Below are positions 36,723 through 45,720 of a stretch of 64,000 nt of DNA, piece by piece (within the stretch, counting starts at the first letter, position 1; each line of letters opens with the position of its first letter). Location of the stretch: assembly GCF_021390475.1 (NCBI RefSeq), contig NZ_JAJUWS010000007.1:1-64000 (forward strand), read 5' to 3'. The notes beneath the pieces are model-generated. The model was not told the origin of the DNA. It made no database searches and saw nothing but the letters and a program-made list of their open reading frames with translations. The position numbers and the translations under genes are program-made. Origin of the DNA: Streptomyces sp. ST2-7A. GTDB taxonomy: Bacteria; Actinomycetota; Actinomycetes; Streptomycetales; Streptomycetaceae.

Positions 36723-37433
36723 TCACAGCGGGGCGAAAACCGTTCCACGACGCAGGAGCCGCCCGAGTGCCGTGTCGAGTGCGGCGATGGTTCCCGACCG
36801 GTCGCCACCACCGTCGTGGCAGAGCACGATGTCACCGTGCCGGGCGCTTGCCACGATCCGTGCGATACGGGCCGCCGGCGGGGGACGCCAGTCCTTGGGA
36901 TCCACACTCCAATCGACGGGCACCAACCCCTGGTCGCGCACGGCCCCGAGCACGGTCCGTGACCAACCACCGGCGGGGGCGCGGAAGAAGGTCGGTGTGA
37001 AGCCGGTTTCCTCCGAGACGACGTGCTGGGTGCGTCGGATCTCCTCCCGGAGCAGCGCCGTGGGCAGGGCCGCGAAAGGTTGCGGGTGTCCGTAAGTGTG
37101 GTTGCCGATCGTGTGCCCCGCCGCGAGGAGCCGCCGCAGAAGTTCCGGATGCCGGGCCGCCCGTTCGCCGATGACGAAGAAGGTCGCCCGCACGCCGTGG
37201 GCGTCCAGCACGTCCAGCAGTCGCGGTGTCCATCGGGGGTCCGGCCCGTCGTCGACGGTCAGCGCCACCGGCCGGGTCACCCCCGGCCCCGGCCCCCCGG
37301 CCGGAACGTGGAACAACGGCCCCCGGGCGAACAGCGGGCGCCGGCCACCCGTGGCACCGGCCCGCCAGGTCTCCGCGCGGCGCACGAGGCTCCAGGCCGC
37401 TTGCGCGACATGGGCGCTCAGGGGATCGGTCAC
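36723..37433 (-). CDS. NodB-type polysaccharide deacetylase
   Basis: This carbohydrate esterase 4 protein removes acetyl groups from N-acetylated glycans. From GTG 37433, with a GAGGGGGTGG ribosome site, it has 236 residues. Motif 1 is TVDDGPDPRWT (catalytic base and metal Asp), motif 2 HTYGHPQPF (two metal His), motif 3 RAPAGGWS, and motif 5 LCHDGGGDRSG. No signal peptide is obvious, so it may act inside the cell on lipid-linked sugars, though a non-classical signal is possible. It ends the run of minus-strand surface-glycan genes, 136 bases after the GT2 gene stop. Confidence 0.9.
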   Translation of the reverse strand: MTDPLSAHVAQAAWSLVRRAETWRAGATGGRRPLFARGPLFHVPAGGPGPGVTRPVALTVDDGPDPRWTPRLLDVLDAHGVRATFFVIGERAARHPELLRRLLAAGHTIGNHTYGHPQPFAALPTALLREEIRRTQHVVSEETGFTPTFFRAPAGGWSRTVLGAVRDQGLVPVDWSVDPKDWRPPPAARIARIVASARHGDIVLCHDGGGDRSGTIAALDTALGRLLRRGTVFAPL

Positions 37434-37569
37434 CGGCGCCCCACCCCCTCGCCCCGCGCCCCCGGGGCACTCGATCGGTGCGGCCCGGTCCTCCGCGTCA
37501 CCGCGCTCCCCGTCACCGCCCTCCGCGACCCGGCCGCGGTTCCGACGCGGTCGGTACCCGTCGTGTACC

Positions 37570-38676
37570 TCATCCCGTCCTCGTTCCCGGCAGGTCGGCG
37601 GTGCTCGAATCCGACAGGGGAGCGAGGTCGGCCGCGACGGTGGGGCGGGACACGCGCCCCGCGCGGGCACCGAAGTCGCGGTCGAAACGGCCGCGCACCC
37701 ATCCGGTCGCGGCTCCCAGGGCTATCTGGACGTTGACCAGGAGGTGAAGGCCGACGAACAGGGGGAGGAATCCGACGCCCCGCTTGCGACGGACGAACCC
37801 GAGCAGGGCGGGGTCCGCCATGGCGAAGGCCGCCACGCCGAGCACCGGGAGCGCCAACAGTCCGGCGTGGAGTACGGCCAGGGGCGTGACGGCCACCGTG
37901 AAGAGCGCCGCCAGCATCCCGAACCCGCTGTTGGCCCGTAGCGCGCCGGGACGCCGACGATGCGCGGCGGCGAACGGAAGCAGGTACTGGGCCCGCCGGA
38001 ACTGTTCGCCCAGCATTCGGCCGAGCCGGTGCTCCTCGTCGTGGGCCGCCACGATCCGGTCGGTGAGTCGAATGGAGTATCGGGCGGAGAGGCGTTCGCT
38101 GTACTCCACGTCCTCGCTGTCGCGCAACGTCGGTTCGAACGGCCCCACTTCCTCGAACACCCGGCGGGGCAGAGCCGCCGCGGCGAAGTACGCCGTGGGG
38201 GTGGGACCGACCCCCTTGAGCCGCCAGTGGTGCGCGTGCAGTGTCCGGTACCACTCCACCGGGCCGTCGTCCACGAGTGGTTCGGCGGCGATGATGCCGT
38301 GGACACAGCCCAGCCCCGGGTCCGCGGAGAGCAACCGGACGGCGTTCTCCAGGGAGTCGGGGGACAACGCCTGGTCCGAGTCGAGGAAGAACAGGATGTC
38401 GCCCCGTGCGGCGGCGGCGCCCCTGTTGCGCGCGGCGGAGACGCCCGCGTTGCGCTCGGCCCGCAGGACGCGGCACCCGAAGCGGCGGGCCACCTCCACG
38501 GAGTCGTCGGTGCTCGCGTCATCCGAGACGATCACCTCGTACGGCCGGAGGGTCTGCGCGTCGAGGGACGCGAGGCACAGCTCCAGGGGACCCGCGTAGT
38601 TGTAGTTGGGAATCACGACGGAGACCCGGGGCAGGGAAAGGGAACCGTCCGCGGCGGGCGGGGAGTGCGCGGTCAC
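37570..38676 (-). CDS. membrane-bound GT2 family glycosyltransferase (first)
   Basis: This inverting glycosyltransferase has a GT-A fold in the N-terminal part and C-terminal helices. From GTG 38676 (GGAGGTG 5 bases upstream) it has 368 residues. VSVVIPNYNYAG, the VSDDASTDDS nucleotide-sugar segment and the DxD motif FFLDSDQA (about 110) are clear. Two or three hydrophobic helices lie near residues 255-330. It is about as long as, and similar in order to, the other GT2 in the cluster, suggesting duplication. The acceptor is likely a polyprenyl-phosphate or lipid glycan. Confidence 0.9.
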   Translation of the reverse strand: MTAHSPPAADGSLSLPRVSVVIPNYNYAGPLELCLASLDAQTLRPYEVIVSDDASTDDSVEVARRFGCRVLRAERNAGVSAARNRGAAAARGDILFFLDSDQALSPDSLENAVRLLSADPGLGCVHGIIAAEPLVDDGPVEWYRTLHAHHWRLKGVGPTPTAYFAAAALPRRVFEEVGPFEPTLRDSEDVEYSERLSARYSIRLTDRIVAAHDEEHRLGRMLGEQFRRAQYLLPFAAAHRRRPGALRANSGFGMLAALFTVAVTPLAVLHAGLLALPVLGVAAFAMADPALLGFVRRKRGVGFLPLFVGLHLLVNVQIALGAATGWVRGRFDRDFGARAGRVSRPTVAADLAPLSDSSTADLPGTRTG

Positions 38677-38698
38677 GGGGACACCTCCAGGGCGGGAT

Positions 38699-38743
38699 GC
38701 GATCGGATCGGCGCACGCCGGCGGGGCGCGCCGATCCGATCGC
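38699..38743 (-). terminator. 16-bp perfect hairpin after the aldo/keto reductase gene
   Basis: GCGATCGGATCGGCGC (38699-38714) is the exact complement of 38728-38743, with a 13-base loop. It lies between the reductase stop (38800) and the GT2 start (38676), so the GT2-deacetylase pair probably has its own promoter or relies on read-through. Confidence 0.75.
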
Positions 38744-38799
38744 ACGACCGGCCGGGCGCCGCTCGCCGGCGCGACCGGCGGACTGGTGGGACGTCGGCG

Positions 38800-39753
38800 T
38801 CAGACGGCCTCGTCGAGGGTCCGACGCAGTTCCCGGGGCAGTTCCAGGTCGGCGGCCGAGAGGCATTCGTCGAGCTGGGCGACCGAACTGACACCGATGA
38901 TCGGCACCACGGGGGGCTCGCCACCGATCAGCCAGGCCAGGACGACCTGGATCGGTGTCACCCCCAGTTCCTCGGACACCTTGGTGAGCGCCCGCAGCCG
39001 ACGCTCGGTGCCGGGGTGGTCGTAGTGCTCCGGGAGCGGCTGTCCCGGGCGGCTGTAGGCGCCCCAGAGCAGCGTGGTGTAGGCGAACATGGTGAGACGG
39101 TGGCTGTGCACGTAGTCCAGCAGTTCGTCACCGGCGTGCACGTGGCCGCCCTCGGGCAGGGTGGTGTTCGGGCGGGGCCGGAGGTAGGAGTAACGCTGCT
39201 GCACGGCGGCGTACGGGGTCCAGCCGTGCCGCTCGGCCAGGGAGCGGGTTTCCGCCAACCGCCAGGCGGCGTGATTGCTGGCGCCCAGCGTCCGGGTCCT
39301 GCCGTCGGCCACGGCCTCGTGGAACGCGGAGAGCGTCTCCTCGTCGGGGGTGACGCGGTCCTCGCGGTGCGCGTAGTAGAGGTCCAGGTGGTCCGTCCCC
39401 AACCTGCTCAGGCTCCCCTCGAGCTGGGTCCGGATGACCGTCGGCGCGAGCCCCTCCGCCCCACCGTCCGGGCCGGGGCCGGAACCCACCTTGGAGGCGA
39501 TGGTGAGCCGGTCACGGCCGCCGCGGTCCTTCAACCAGTGGCCGAGCACGCGCTCGCTCTCGCCGCCCTCGCCGCCGGGAACCCAGAACGAGTAGCAGTT
39601 CGCGGTGTCGATGGTGGTGCCGCCCGCCTCCACGAAGCGGTCCAGGATGGCGAAGGACGTCTCCTCGTCCACGGTGGTGCCGAACGGCATGGCGCCCAGA
39701 CAGAGCGCGCTGACCCGTGTGCCGGTGGCCTCGTCCAGGATTCGCTGCTGCAT
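38800..39753 (-). CDS. aldo/keto reductase
   Basis: This is a NADPH-dependent TIM-barrel reductase, related to voltage-gated potassium channel beta/YajO types. From ATG 39753 (GGAG upstream) it has 317 residues. The catalytic tetrad is visible as Asp/Tyr in TIDTANCYSFW, Lys in IASKVGS and His in YYAHRED. The C-terminal cofactor loop IIGVSSVAQLDECL is present. Its neighbours are carbohydrate genes, but 218 bases separate it from the next gene upstream and a hairpin follows, so it may only be a passenger. The substrate is unknown. Confidence 0.9.
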   Translation of the reverse strand: MQQRILDEATGTRVSALCLGAMPFGTTVDEETSFAILDRFVEAGGTTIDTANCYSFWVPGGEGGESERVLGHWLKDRGGRDRLTIASKVGSGPGPDGGAEGLAPTVIRTQLEGSLSRLGTDHLDLYYAHREDRVTPDEETLSAFHEAVADGRTRTLGASNHAAWRLAETRSLAERHGWTPYAAVQQRYSYLRPRPNTTLPEGGHVHAGDELLDYVHSHRLTMFAYTTLLWGAYSRPGQPLPEHYDHPGTERRLRALTKVSEELGVTPIQVVLAWLIGGEPPVVPIIGVSSVAQLDECLSAADLELPRELRRTLDEAV

Positions 39754-39970
39754 CGTTTCTCCGGGAGTTCTCGTGTACGGGACGGCGGTGGTGGAATCCG
39801 TCGACACCGCCGCGGACTGATGGTTGGGGACACCGTAGGAGGACCGGTGGGACGCCGGGGCCCTTCCGGGGGGATTCGGGCGCTTCGGCGCGCTCGTCCT
39901 ACGACCTACGTCGTACGTATCCGGCCACCGGCTACGACCCCTCCCGATGGGGGCGGTCGGCGCGGTGGGG

Positions 39971-41155
39971 TCATTCGGTGTCGAAGGACAGGGTGAGCGC
40001 CTGCGCCCGATGGTCGGACATGCCCCCGCTGTCCACCATCCGGTAGTCGTGGACCGTTACCGACTCGCCGGTGAACGCCCGGTCGAGCCGCCACATCCCC
40101 GGGAGGGCGGTGGGCCAGGAGACGGGATAGAGCTCGTCGGAGGCGTGCAGCGCGTCCCGCAACCGCTCGCCCAACCGTCGCACCTCACCCATGGCCGAGG
40201 TGCCGTTCAGGTCCCCCGCCACCACCACGGGCAGCCGGTTGTCGTCCAGGTCCTCCTCCAGCGCGCGGTAGGTGGCCTGCCGGCGGACCTCCTGGGCCCT
40301 CATGAAGGTGACGAATCGTGAGGAGAAGGGGTTCATCGAGATGTCGAGCTGGACCGGGATGTGAACGTTGTAGAACGTCGTCACCCGCCCGTCGATCCGC
40401 AGATCGGTGCGCAGCACCTTGTACCGGTAGTAGTCCGGGAACCTGCCGTCGGGTGGCATACCGATGGCGGGGTCGGAGAGGTGTGGCCAGCTGTCCAGCC
40501 CTCGCCAGTCGTCGATCGGGTACCGGGAGAGGGTCAGCAACTCACCGACGGCCACCACGTGGAAACCGGGAAAGTGTTCGCGGAGTTCGCCCACGTGGTC
40601 CGCGGGGATCGGGCGGTGCGCGTCGAGGTCCCAGGAGACGTGCTCCTGCAACAGGTAGACATCGGCCCGTTGCGCGCGCAGGTACGCGTAGAACTCGTCC
40701 GGGTCGTCGCCGTCGGTCCAGTACTCGGTGTTCCAGGAGAACACCCGGACCGCTTCCGGTGGTGCGTCCGGCACGCCACCGACACCCGGCAGCGCGTGGA
40801 CGTTCAGCCCCACCAGTGGCAGCCCGAGCAGCCCGCAGCACAGCGTGGCCGCCGCCAGGCGGAGCCGGGCGGTGCGCGCCAGCGGGGTGAGGAGCAGCAG
40901 GAGCAGCGGTACCACCAGGAAGACCGGGGGAGGCATCAACTCCATCGGCCTCCACCACCAGTGCCGACCGGTGAGGATCCAGAACACCGAGACGAACAGG
41001 GTCCAGGACAGGATCGCCGTGCCGAGCAACCGGGCCGCCCGTACCCGCGGTCGCGGTGGGGAGGGCTCCGGTTCGGGGGTCTCCCGCCCCACCGCGCTCC
41101 CCCCGACCGTCCCGGCCTCCACGGTTGCCCCGACCTCCCCGACACGCCCGCTCAC
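39971..41155 (-). CDS. membrane endonuclease/exonuclease/phosphatase-domain protein, VanJ-like
   Basis: The EEP fold covers nucleases and phosphodiesterases/phosphatases. From GTG 41155 (GTGA overlap with the upstream GT2 stop) it has 394 residues. Three hydrophobic helices (about 42-62, 72-92, 98-118) form a membrane anchor, followed by an EEP domain with VFSWNTEYWTD, YLLQEHV, VVAGDLNGTSA and GGMSDHRAQ. This topology matches VanJ, an extracytoplasmic teicoplanin-resistance protein of Streptomyces coelicolor thought to act on undecaprenyl-linked intermediates. In this operon a polyprenyl-phosphate substrate would be sensible. That assignment is by analogy. Confidence 0.85.
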   Translation of the reverse strand: MSGRVGEVGATVEAGTVGGSAVGRETPEPEPSPPRPRVRAARLLGTAILSWTLFVSVFWILTGRHWWWRPMELMPPPVFLVVPLLLLLLTPLARTARLRLAAATLCCGLLGLPLVGLNVHALPGVGGVPDAPPEAVRVFSWNTEYWTDGDDPDEFYAYLRAQRADVYLLQEHVSWDLDAHRPIPADHVGELREHFPGFHVVAVGELLTLSRYPIDDWRGLDSWPHLSDPAIGMPPDGRFPDYYRYKVLRTDLRIDGRVTTFYNVHIPVQLDISMNPFSSRFVTFMRAQEVRRQATYRALEEDLDDNRLPVVVAGDLNGTSAMGEVRRLGERLRDALHASDELYPVSWPTALPGMWRLDRAFTGESVTVHDYRMVDSGGMSDHRAQALTLSFDTE

Positions 41156-42228
41156 GCCGTCATCCCGGGCATCCCGGGCCTCTGCTCCGACCTCGCCACG
41201 TGCGCCTCGCGGGTGTGCTCCTCGGCGGACGACCAGGGGAAGTCGTAGAGCCGGCGGAACCGACCGGAGACCAGCCACTGCAGGGCGCCCGCCACGATGC
41301 CCGCCGAGATGGCGACGTTCGTGGCGAAGGCCACCGCGGTGAAGACCAGGAGGAAGCGTGCCCCACGCCGCTTCAGCACGTAGCGGTACATGGAGGGGTC
41401 ACCGGCGATCGAGAGCCCCACGAGTACCGTCGGCACCACCGACCAGGCGGGACCGAGCAGCACGAGCGGCAGGGTGAGGACCGCGCCGAGGGCGGCCACC
41501 GCGGCCATGGACCGGGAGGCGGTCTCGAAGCCCTTGGCGAAGCGCCGGCGACGGGCGAACAGCGGCACCCTCAGCCGGGCGCGGCGGAACAGCTTGTGCA
41601 GCAGGGACCACAGCTTCTCGTCGTCGTCGTGCCGTCCGAGCACATGCGGGCTCACCATGATCCGGTACCGCTCCGACATTCGTTCGCCGTACTCGACCTC
41701 CTCGGTCTGCCGCAGCCGCGGGTTGAACGGACCGACTTCCCGGAAGACCCGACGCGGGATCGCGGTGAGCGAGGAGAACAGGAAGCTGACGGTGCCGAGC
41801 GACTCCATCCGCCAGCAGTAGGCCTGCAGCACCCGGCACTCCTCGACCACGCTGTCCCGGATCAGCGGCTGGTCCTCGTAGATGCCGCAGACCGCGCCGT
41901 ACTCCGGGTGGGCGAGCAACTCCTCGACGGCTTTCTCCACCGCGTCGGGTCGCAGCGCCACGTCCGAGTCGACGAAGAACAGGATCTCGCCGTCGGCCGC
42001 CTCCGCACCTGTGTTGCGGGCCACGGCCACGCCGCTGTTGCGCGGGGTCCGCAGAACCGTCACATCGCGACGCCGGGCGATCTCCAGGGAGTCGTCGGTG
42101 CTGTGGTCATCGACCACGATGACCTCGAGCGGCTCGTACGTCTGCTGCAGGGCCGCGTCGATACAGAGCCCTATGGAGTTGCGGTAGTTGTAGTTGGGGA
42201 TGACGACCGACACGAGGGGTCGGGACAC
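41152..42228 (-). CDS. membrane-bound GT2 family glycosyltransferase (second)
   Basis: From GTG 42228, preceded by AGGAGG at 6 bases, it has 358 residues. VSVVIPNYNYRN, VVDDHSTDDS, DxD in FFVDSDVA and the acceptor-side ED-like motif (QTEEVEYGERM) are present. Three hydrophobic helices (about 235-300) end the protein. It resembles the GT2 encoded at 37570-38676 throughout. The stop overlaps the VanJ-like start and the UbiA gene lies 23 bases upstream, so it is within a tight operon. It likely transfers a sugar onto a membrane lipid carrier. Confidence 0.92.
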   Translation of the reverse strand: MSRPLVSVVIPNYNYRNSIGLCIDAALQQTYEPLEVIVVDDHSTDDSLEIARRRDVTVLRTPRNSGVAVARNTGAEAADGEILFFVDSDVALRPDAVEKAVEELLAHPEYGAVCGIYEDQPLIRDSVVEECRVLQAYCWRMESLGTVSFLFSSLTAIPRRVFREVGPFNPRLRQTEEVEYGERMSERYRIMVSPHVLGRHDDDEKLWSLLHKLFRRARLRVPLFARRRRFAKGFETASRSMAAVAALGAVLTLPLVLLGPAWSVVPTVLVGLSIAGDPSMYRYVLKRRGARFLLVFTAVAFATNVAISAGIVAGALQWLVSGRFRRLYDFPWSSAEEHTREAHVARSEQRPGMPGMTA

Positions 42229-42251
42229 GACGTGCCTCCTTGGGGAGATGA

Positions 42252-43241
42252 CTAGTGGTGGGCGAGGAGCGTGCCACCGAGAAGCAGCGCCCACAGCAGC
42301 GAATTGATGAGCATGGCGCGATCACGCAGCAGGATGCGGGTGGGCTCACCGCCCCGGTCGCCGTGGACTTGGAGCAGTTGCAGGTACCTGGCCATGGCGA
42401 AGAGCGCGAAGGGCGCGGAGCCGTAGACGGCCAGGTCGGCGGACCGGGTGTCGACCGCCTGCTGGAGGTGGATCAGGAAGGTGGTCACGGACACGGCGGC
42501 GCACAGCACGATCAGGTGGTCGAGGTACTGGACGGAATAGCCGCGCAGCGCCGGTCGGTGGGAGACCCCGCCCCTCTCCATCTCGTGCCTGCGTTTCCCC
42601 AGGACGAAGATCAGGCAGAGCGAGAACACCGAGACCAGCATCCAACTGCGGATCCCGGTGCCGGCGGCCAGGTGCCCCTGGACCACGCGCAGGGCGAACC
42701 CCGAGGCCACCAGGAAGACGTCCAGCAGGGGGACGTGCTTCAGGCCGGAACTGTAGGCGGCGTTGATGCAGAGATAGGCGACGATCGGCCACCACGCCGT
42801 GACGGGACCGAGGAGCGCCGCGGCCGCCAGCAGGAGCGCGAGGACGCCCCCGAAGGCGATGGCGGTCGGCACGCCGACCCGCCCCGAGGCGATCGGCCGG
42901 TCGCACTTGGTGGGGTGCATGCGGTCGCGGTCGCGGTCACGAAGGTCGTTCCAGACGTACACCAGGGACGACGCGAGGGTGAACAGCAGGATGGCCCAGG
43001 CGATGCGCACCGGCAGTCCCTCCGGCGCCGCCTCCGCGTCCAACAGGGCGAGGGGCACCACCAGCAGGTTCTTCGGTAACTGACCGGGGCGTACGAGGGC
43101 CAGGAGGTCGCGCGGCAGGCTGCGGCGCCGGTATATCGGTCCCGGGGGCGGGACGTCGGCCACCGGCCGTTCCGGTACTCGGAGCCGTGCCGGTTTCACG
43201 GGAAGTGTGGTGTCGAGGGGCTGGTCGGCACTGGTCGTCAC
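42252..43241 (-). CDS. UbiA-family prenyltransferase, decaprenyl-phosphate phosphoribosyltransferase-like
   Basis: It resembles mycobacterial DPPR synthase (Rv3806c), which joins phosphoribosyl pyrophosphate to a polyprenyl phosphate. From GTG 43241 it has 329 residues and about eight membrane helices. Shared features are NDLRDRDRDRMHPTK (98-112) continuing to RPIASG, then SGLKHVPLLD, GKRRHEME and a late EPTRILLRDR. Leu55 is encoded by TTA (43077-43079), making it a likely bldA target. It is followed by GT2 at 23 bases and preceded by the SDR gene at 14 bases. It would provide the lipid-linked pentose that the rest of the cluster modifies; product identity is inferred. Confidence 0.9.
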   Translation of the reverse strand: MTTSADQPLDTTLPVKPARLRVPERPVADVPPPGPIYRRRSLPRDLLALVRPGQLPKNLLVVPLALLDAEAAPEGLPVRIAWAILLFTLASSLVYVWNDLRDRDRDRMHPTKCDRPIASGRVGVPTAIAFGGVLALLLAAAALLGPVTAWWPIVAYLCINAAYSSGLKHVPLLDVFLVASGFALRVVQGHLAAGTGIRSWMLVSVFSLCLIFVLGKRRHEMERGGVSHRPALRGYSVQYLDHLIVLCAAVSVTTFLIHLQQAVDTRSADLAVYGSAPFALFAMARYLQLLQVHGDRGGEPTRILLRDRAMLINSLLWALLLGGTLLAHH

Positions 43242-43255
43242 GATGGTCTCCTCGG

Positions 43256-44299
43256 TCAGAAGAAGGCTTTGGCCAGTCCCAGGGCACCCTGTTTCCATGG
43301 TTCCCGGCTGGTCCGACCCGTGGATCCCGGCGCGTGGGAGGTGGCCCTGTTGTCGCGCCACCACTGGTAGGTGCCGAGGATGGCGTCACGGTTGGAGTGG
43401 CGGGGCGACCAGCCCAGCACCTCGCGCACCTTGTCGATGCTGACGTAGGAGTCCGCGCGCAGTTTGTGGATCAGCCTCCCGTAGACCGGTGACAGCCGCA
43501 GCCGGCTCAGCGCGTCCAGGGCCAGGACCGCTGGCGCGGCCGGGATGGACACCACGCGTTTGCCGTGACCCGCGGCGTCCAACACGGCCTGGAAGTCCTC
43601 TCGCAGGGTGCCGAACCGGGCGGCCGCCAGGTTGAAGGTGTCGTCGGCGATCTCCGCCGGCGCGGCGAGCGTGGCCGCGACCGCGTCGACCAGGTCCTCG
43701 ACCGCGAACATCTGGATGCGGACGTCCCCCCGGCCCAGGACCGGGAAGTTGCGACCCTCCTCGGCCCACTCGAAGAGCATGGCGAACAGGCCCATGCGGC
43801 CGGGACCGACGAACGTCTTGGGCCGCAGGATGGGGACGCACAGTCCGCCGGCCCGGAATTCCTCGGCGACCTCCTCGGCACCCGCCTTGGCCCGGCTGTA
43901 GGCGTCGACCGGTCGGCGGGGATGGTCCTCCGTGGTGGGCACGGTTTCCGGCAGTCCGTAGACCGCGGTGGAGGAGATGTGCACCGCGCGTTCCAGCCCG
44001 GCGTCCCGCGCGGCCCGCAGAACGCTCCGGGTGCCGTCGACGATGATCGAGCGGATCTCGTCCTCCGGATAGCTGGGCAGCGCCGCCGCGGTGTGCACCA
44101 CGGCGTCGGCGCCGGTCAGAGCGGCCCGCATCCGGTCCGTGTCCCGCACGTCGGCCGTCAGGTGCTCCACATCCGGTACCCGTTCCACCGGCGGGCGCAG
44201 GTCGACGCTCCGCACCCGCGTCCCCGTCGCGGCCAACGAGCGGACCAGGTTTCCGCCGAGCATGCCGCTGCCACCCGTTACCACCACTGTTCTCACCAC
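43256..44299 (-). CDS. NAD(P)-dependent extended SDR (epimerase/3-beta-HSD type)
   Basis: This is a nucleotide-sugar or lipid-sugar oxidoreductase/epimerase. From GTG 44299 it has 347 residues, with an alternative GTG at 44296. The Rossmann motif is TGGSGMLGGNL (about 8-18). The catalytic pair is Tyr134 and Lys138 in YSRAK, with ISSTAVYG supplying the Ser/Thr. A later PKTFVGPGRMG loop and C-terminal SPVYGRLIHK segment resemble 3-beta-hydroxysteroid dehydrogenase-like epimerases. It overlaps the aminotransferase stop and lies 14 bases before the UbiA gene, so it is likely to oxidise or epimerise the sugar in the same pathway. Confidence 0.9.
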   Translation of the reverse strand: MVRTVVVTGGSGMLGGNLVRSLAATGTRVRSVDLRPPVERVPDVEHLTADVRDTDRMRAALTGADAVVHTAAALPSYPEDEIRSIIVDGTRSVLRAARDAGLERAVHISSTAVYGLPETVPTTEDHPRRPVDAYSRAKAGAEEVAEEFRAGGLCVPILRPKTFVGPGRMGLFAMLFEWAEEGRNFPVLGRGDVRIQMFAVEDLVDAVAATLAAPAEIADDTFNLAAARFGTLREDFQAVLDAAGHGKRVVSIPAAPAVLALDALSRLRLSPVYGRLIHKLRADSYVSIDKVREVLGWSPRHSNRDAILGTYQWWRDNRATSHAPGSTGRTSREPWKQGALGLAKAFF

Positions 44300-45720
44300 A
44301 GCGACGACACCTTCTGTCGGACGAAACGGGTGACCAGGCGGGACAGCCCGGACGCGAGGGTTTGGTCGAGCCGCTCCAGGAAGATCTCGACCTCGGACGT
44401 GGTGGCGACCAGCGGTGGGCCGACGACGAGCGGGTTCTTGCCGTTGAGGGTGTAGTAGGCGTAGGTGTCGTGGTCGTGGTAGAGCGCGTTGATCACGGCG
44501 CAGGTGACCAGTTTGGTGCCGAACTGCGGGTCCTTCGCCAGTCCGCCCGGGGCGACCTTCGAGACGAGGTCGAGGATGCCGGGACTGCCCAGGAAGCAGC
44601 CCCATAGGGCTCCGGCGCCGCGGACGTCGGTGACGATGTCGGAGTGTTCCTTGGCGATGCGTTCGAGGCCGGGGCCGAGCACCCCCTCGATGGCCCGGGC
44701 ACGGGCCGGGAAGTCCTCCTCGACGGCGATGTTGATCGCCTCGACGGCGGTGGCGCACTCCTCGCCGAAGCCGTAGTAGGTGGTGCTGGTGCTCTGCAGC
44801 AGGGCGTCCTGGAGGTTGTCGTAGGCCTTTCGGAAGACGGGCCGGCGGGCGACATACGCGGAGATGGAGGACTTGCCGCCGCCGAAGGACTTGGACGTCG
44901 TCACCACGTCGGGGACGAGACCGGGGTGGCGCATGAAGTGGAACATCGTTCCCGTCTTGCCCCAGCCGCTGTAGATCTCGTCGAAGATGAGGATGATGTC
45001 CTCCCGGGTGCACAGGTCCCGCAGGCCGCGCAGGAACTCCTCGGAGCACCATCGGATGGTGGAGGCGCTGAACGGCTCGATGAGCAGGGCGTAGACGTCC
45101 GACCTGCCCTTGGCGTCGCGGCTCGCTTCGACGGCGGCCCTGACGGATTCCAGGTCGTCGTAGGTGAAGCCGACCACGCCGGGGATCCCGGGGAAGGCGA
45201 AGTGGTTCTGCGAGCCACCGGTGAGGCTGCCGGAGCCGAGGAGCTTGCCGTGGAAGCTGATATCGCTGCGCAGGATGGTGTTCCGCCGACCACCGTGGTA
45301 CTTGTACGCGAGCTTGACCGCGCCCTCGACGGCCTCCGCGCCCGAGTTGGGCAGGAAGGACATGTCGAGGTCCCCCGGAAGCACGGCGGCCAGGTTGTGC
45401 GACAGCGCGGCCAGGTACGGCGAGAAGTAGGTCTTGTGGACCTCCATCCGCCCGCGCTCGGCGAACTTCCTGCGTGCCTCGAGGATCCGCGGGTGGTTGT
45501 GGCCGTGGTTGAGGACCCCGACACCACCCGTGAAGTCGAGGATCCGGCGGCCGTCCCGCGTGTAGACGTAGACGCCCTCGGCCCGGTCCACGAGCTCCCG
45601 ACCGAATCCGAACGAGGTCATCAGGGAGACCTGGCTCTTGTTGACGTACCGACGGTACAGATCGTGCACTTGGTCGACGGTGAGTCTTTCGGCGTCCTCG
45701 ATGCCCATGAGCTCTGTCAT
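44293..45720 (-). CDS. class III PLP-dependent aminotransferase
   Basis: The 475 residues form a fold-type I aminotransferase. PLP-binding features are SGAEAVEGAVKLA (phosphate clamp), FDEIYSGWGKTG, and the Schiff-base lysine Lys277 in TTSKSFGGGK. The N-terminus (VDQVHDLYRRYVNKSQ) and the C-terminal part with HDHDTYAYYTLNGKNPLVV are unlike common GABA or ornithine enzymes. The gene is coupled at both ends by overlap (ATGA with the flippase-like gene, 7 bases with the SDR). In this setting it may aminate a keto-sugar or a lipid aldehyde made by the SDR. Confidence 0.92.
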   Translation of the reverse strand: MTELMGIEDAERLTVDQVHDLYRRYVNKSQVSLMTSFGFGRELVDRAEGVYVYTRDGRRILDFTGGVGVLNHGHNHPRILEARRKFAERGRMEVHKTYFSPYLAALSHNLAAVLPGDLDMSFLPNSGAEAVEGAVKLAYKYHGGRRNTILRSDISFHGKLLGSGSLTGGSQNHFAFPGIPGVVGFTYDDLESVRAAVEASRDAKGRSDVYALLIEPFSASTIRWCSEEFLRGLRDLCTREDIILIFDEIYSGWGKTGTMFHFMRHPGLVPDVVTTSKSFGGGKSSISAYVARRPVFRKAYDNLQDALLQSTSTTYYGFGEECATAVEAINIAVEEDFPARARAIEGVLGPGLERIAKEHSDIVTDVRGAGALWGCFLGSPGILDLVSKVAPGGLAKDPQFGTKLVTCAVINALYHDHDTYAYYTLNGKNPLVVGPPLVATTSEVEIFLERLDQTLASGLSRLVTRFVRQKVSSLW

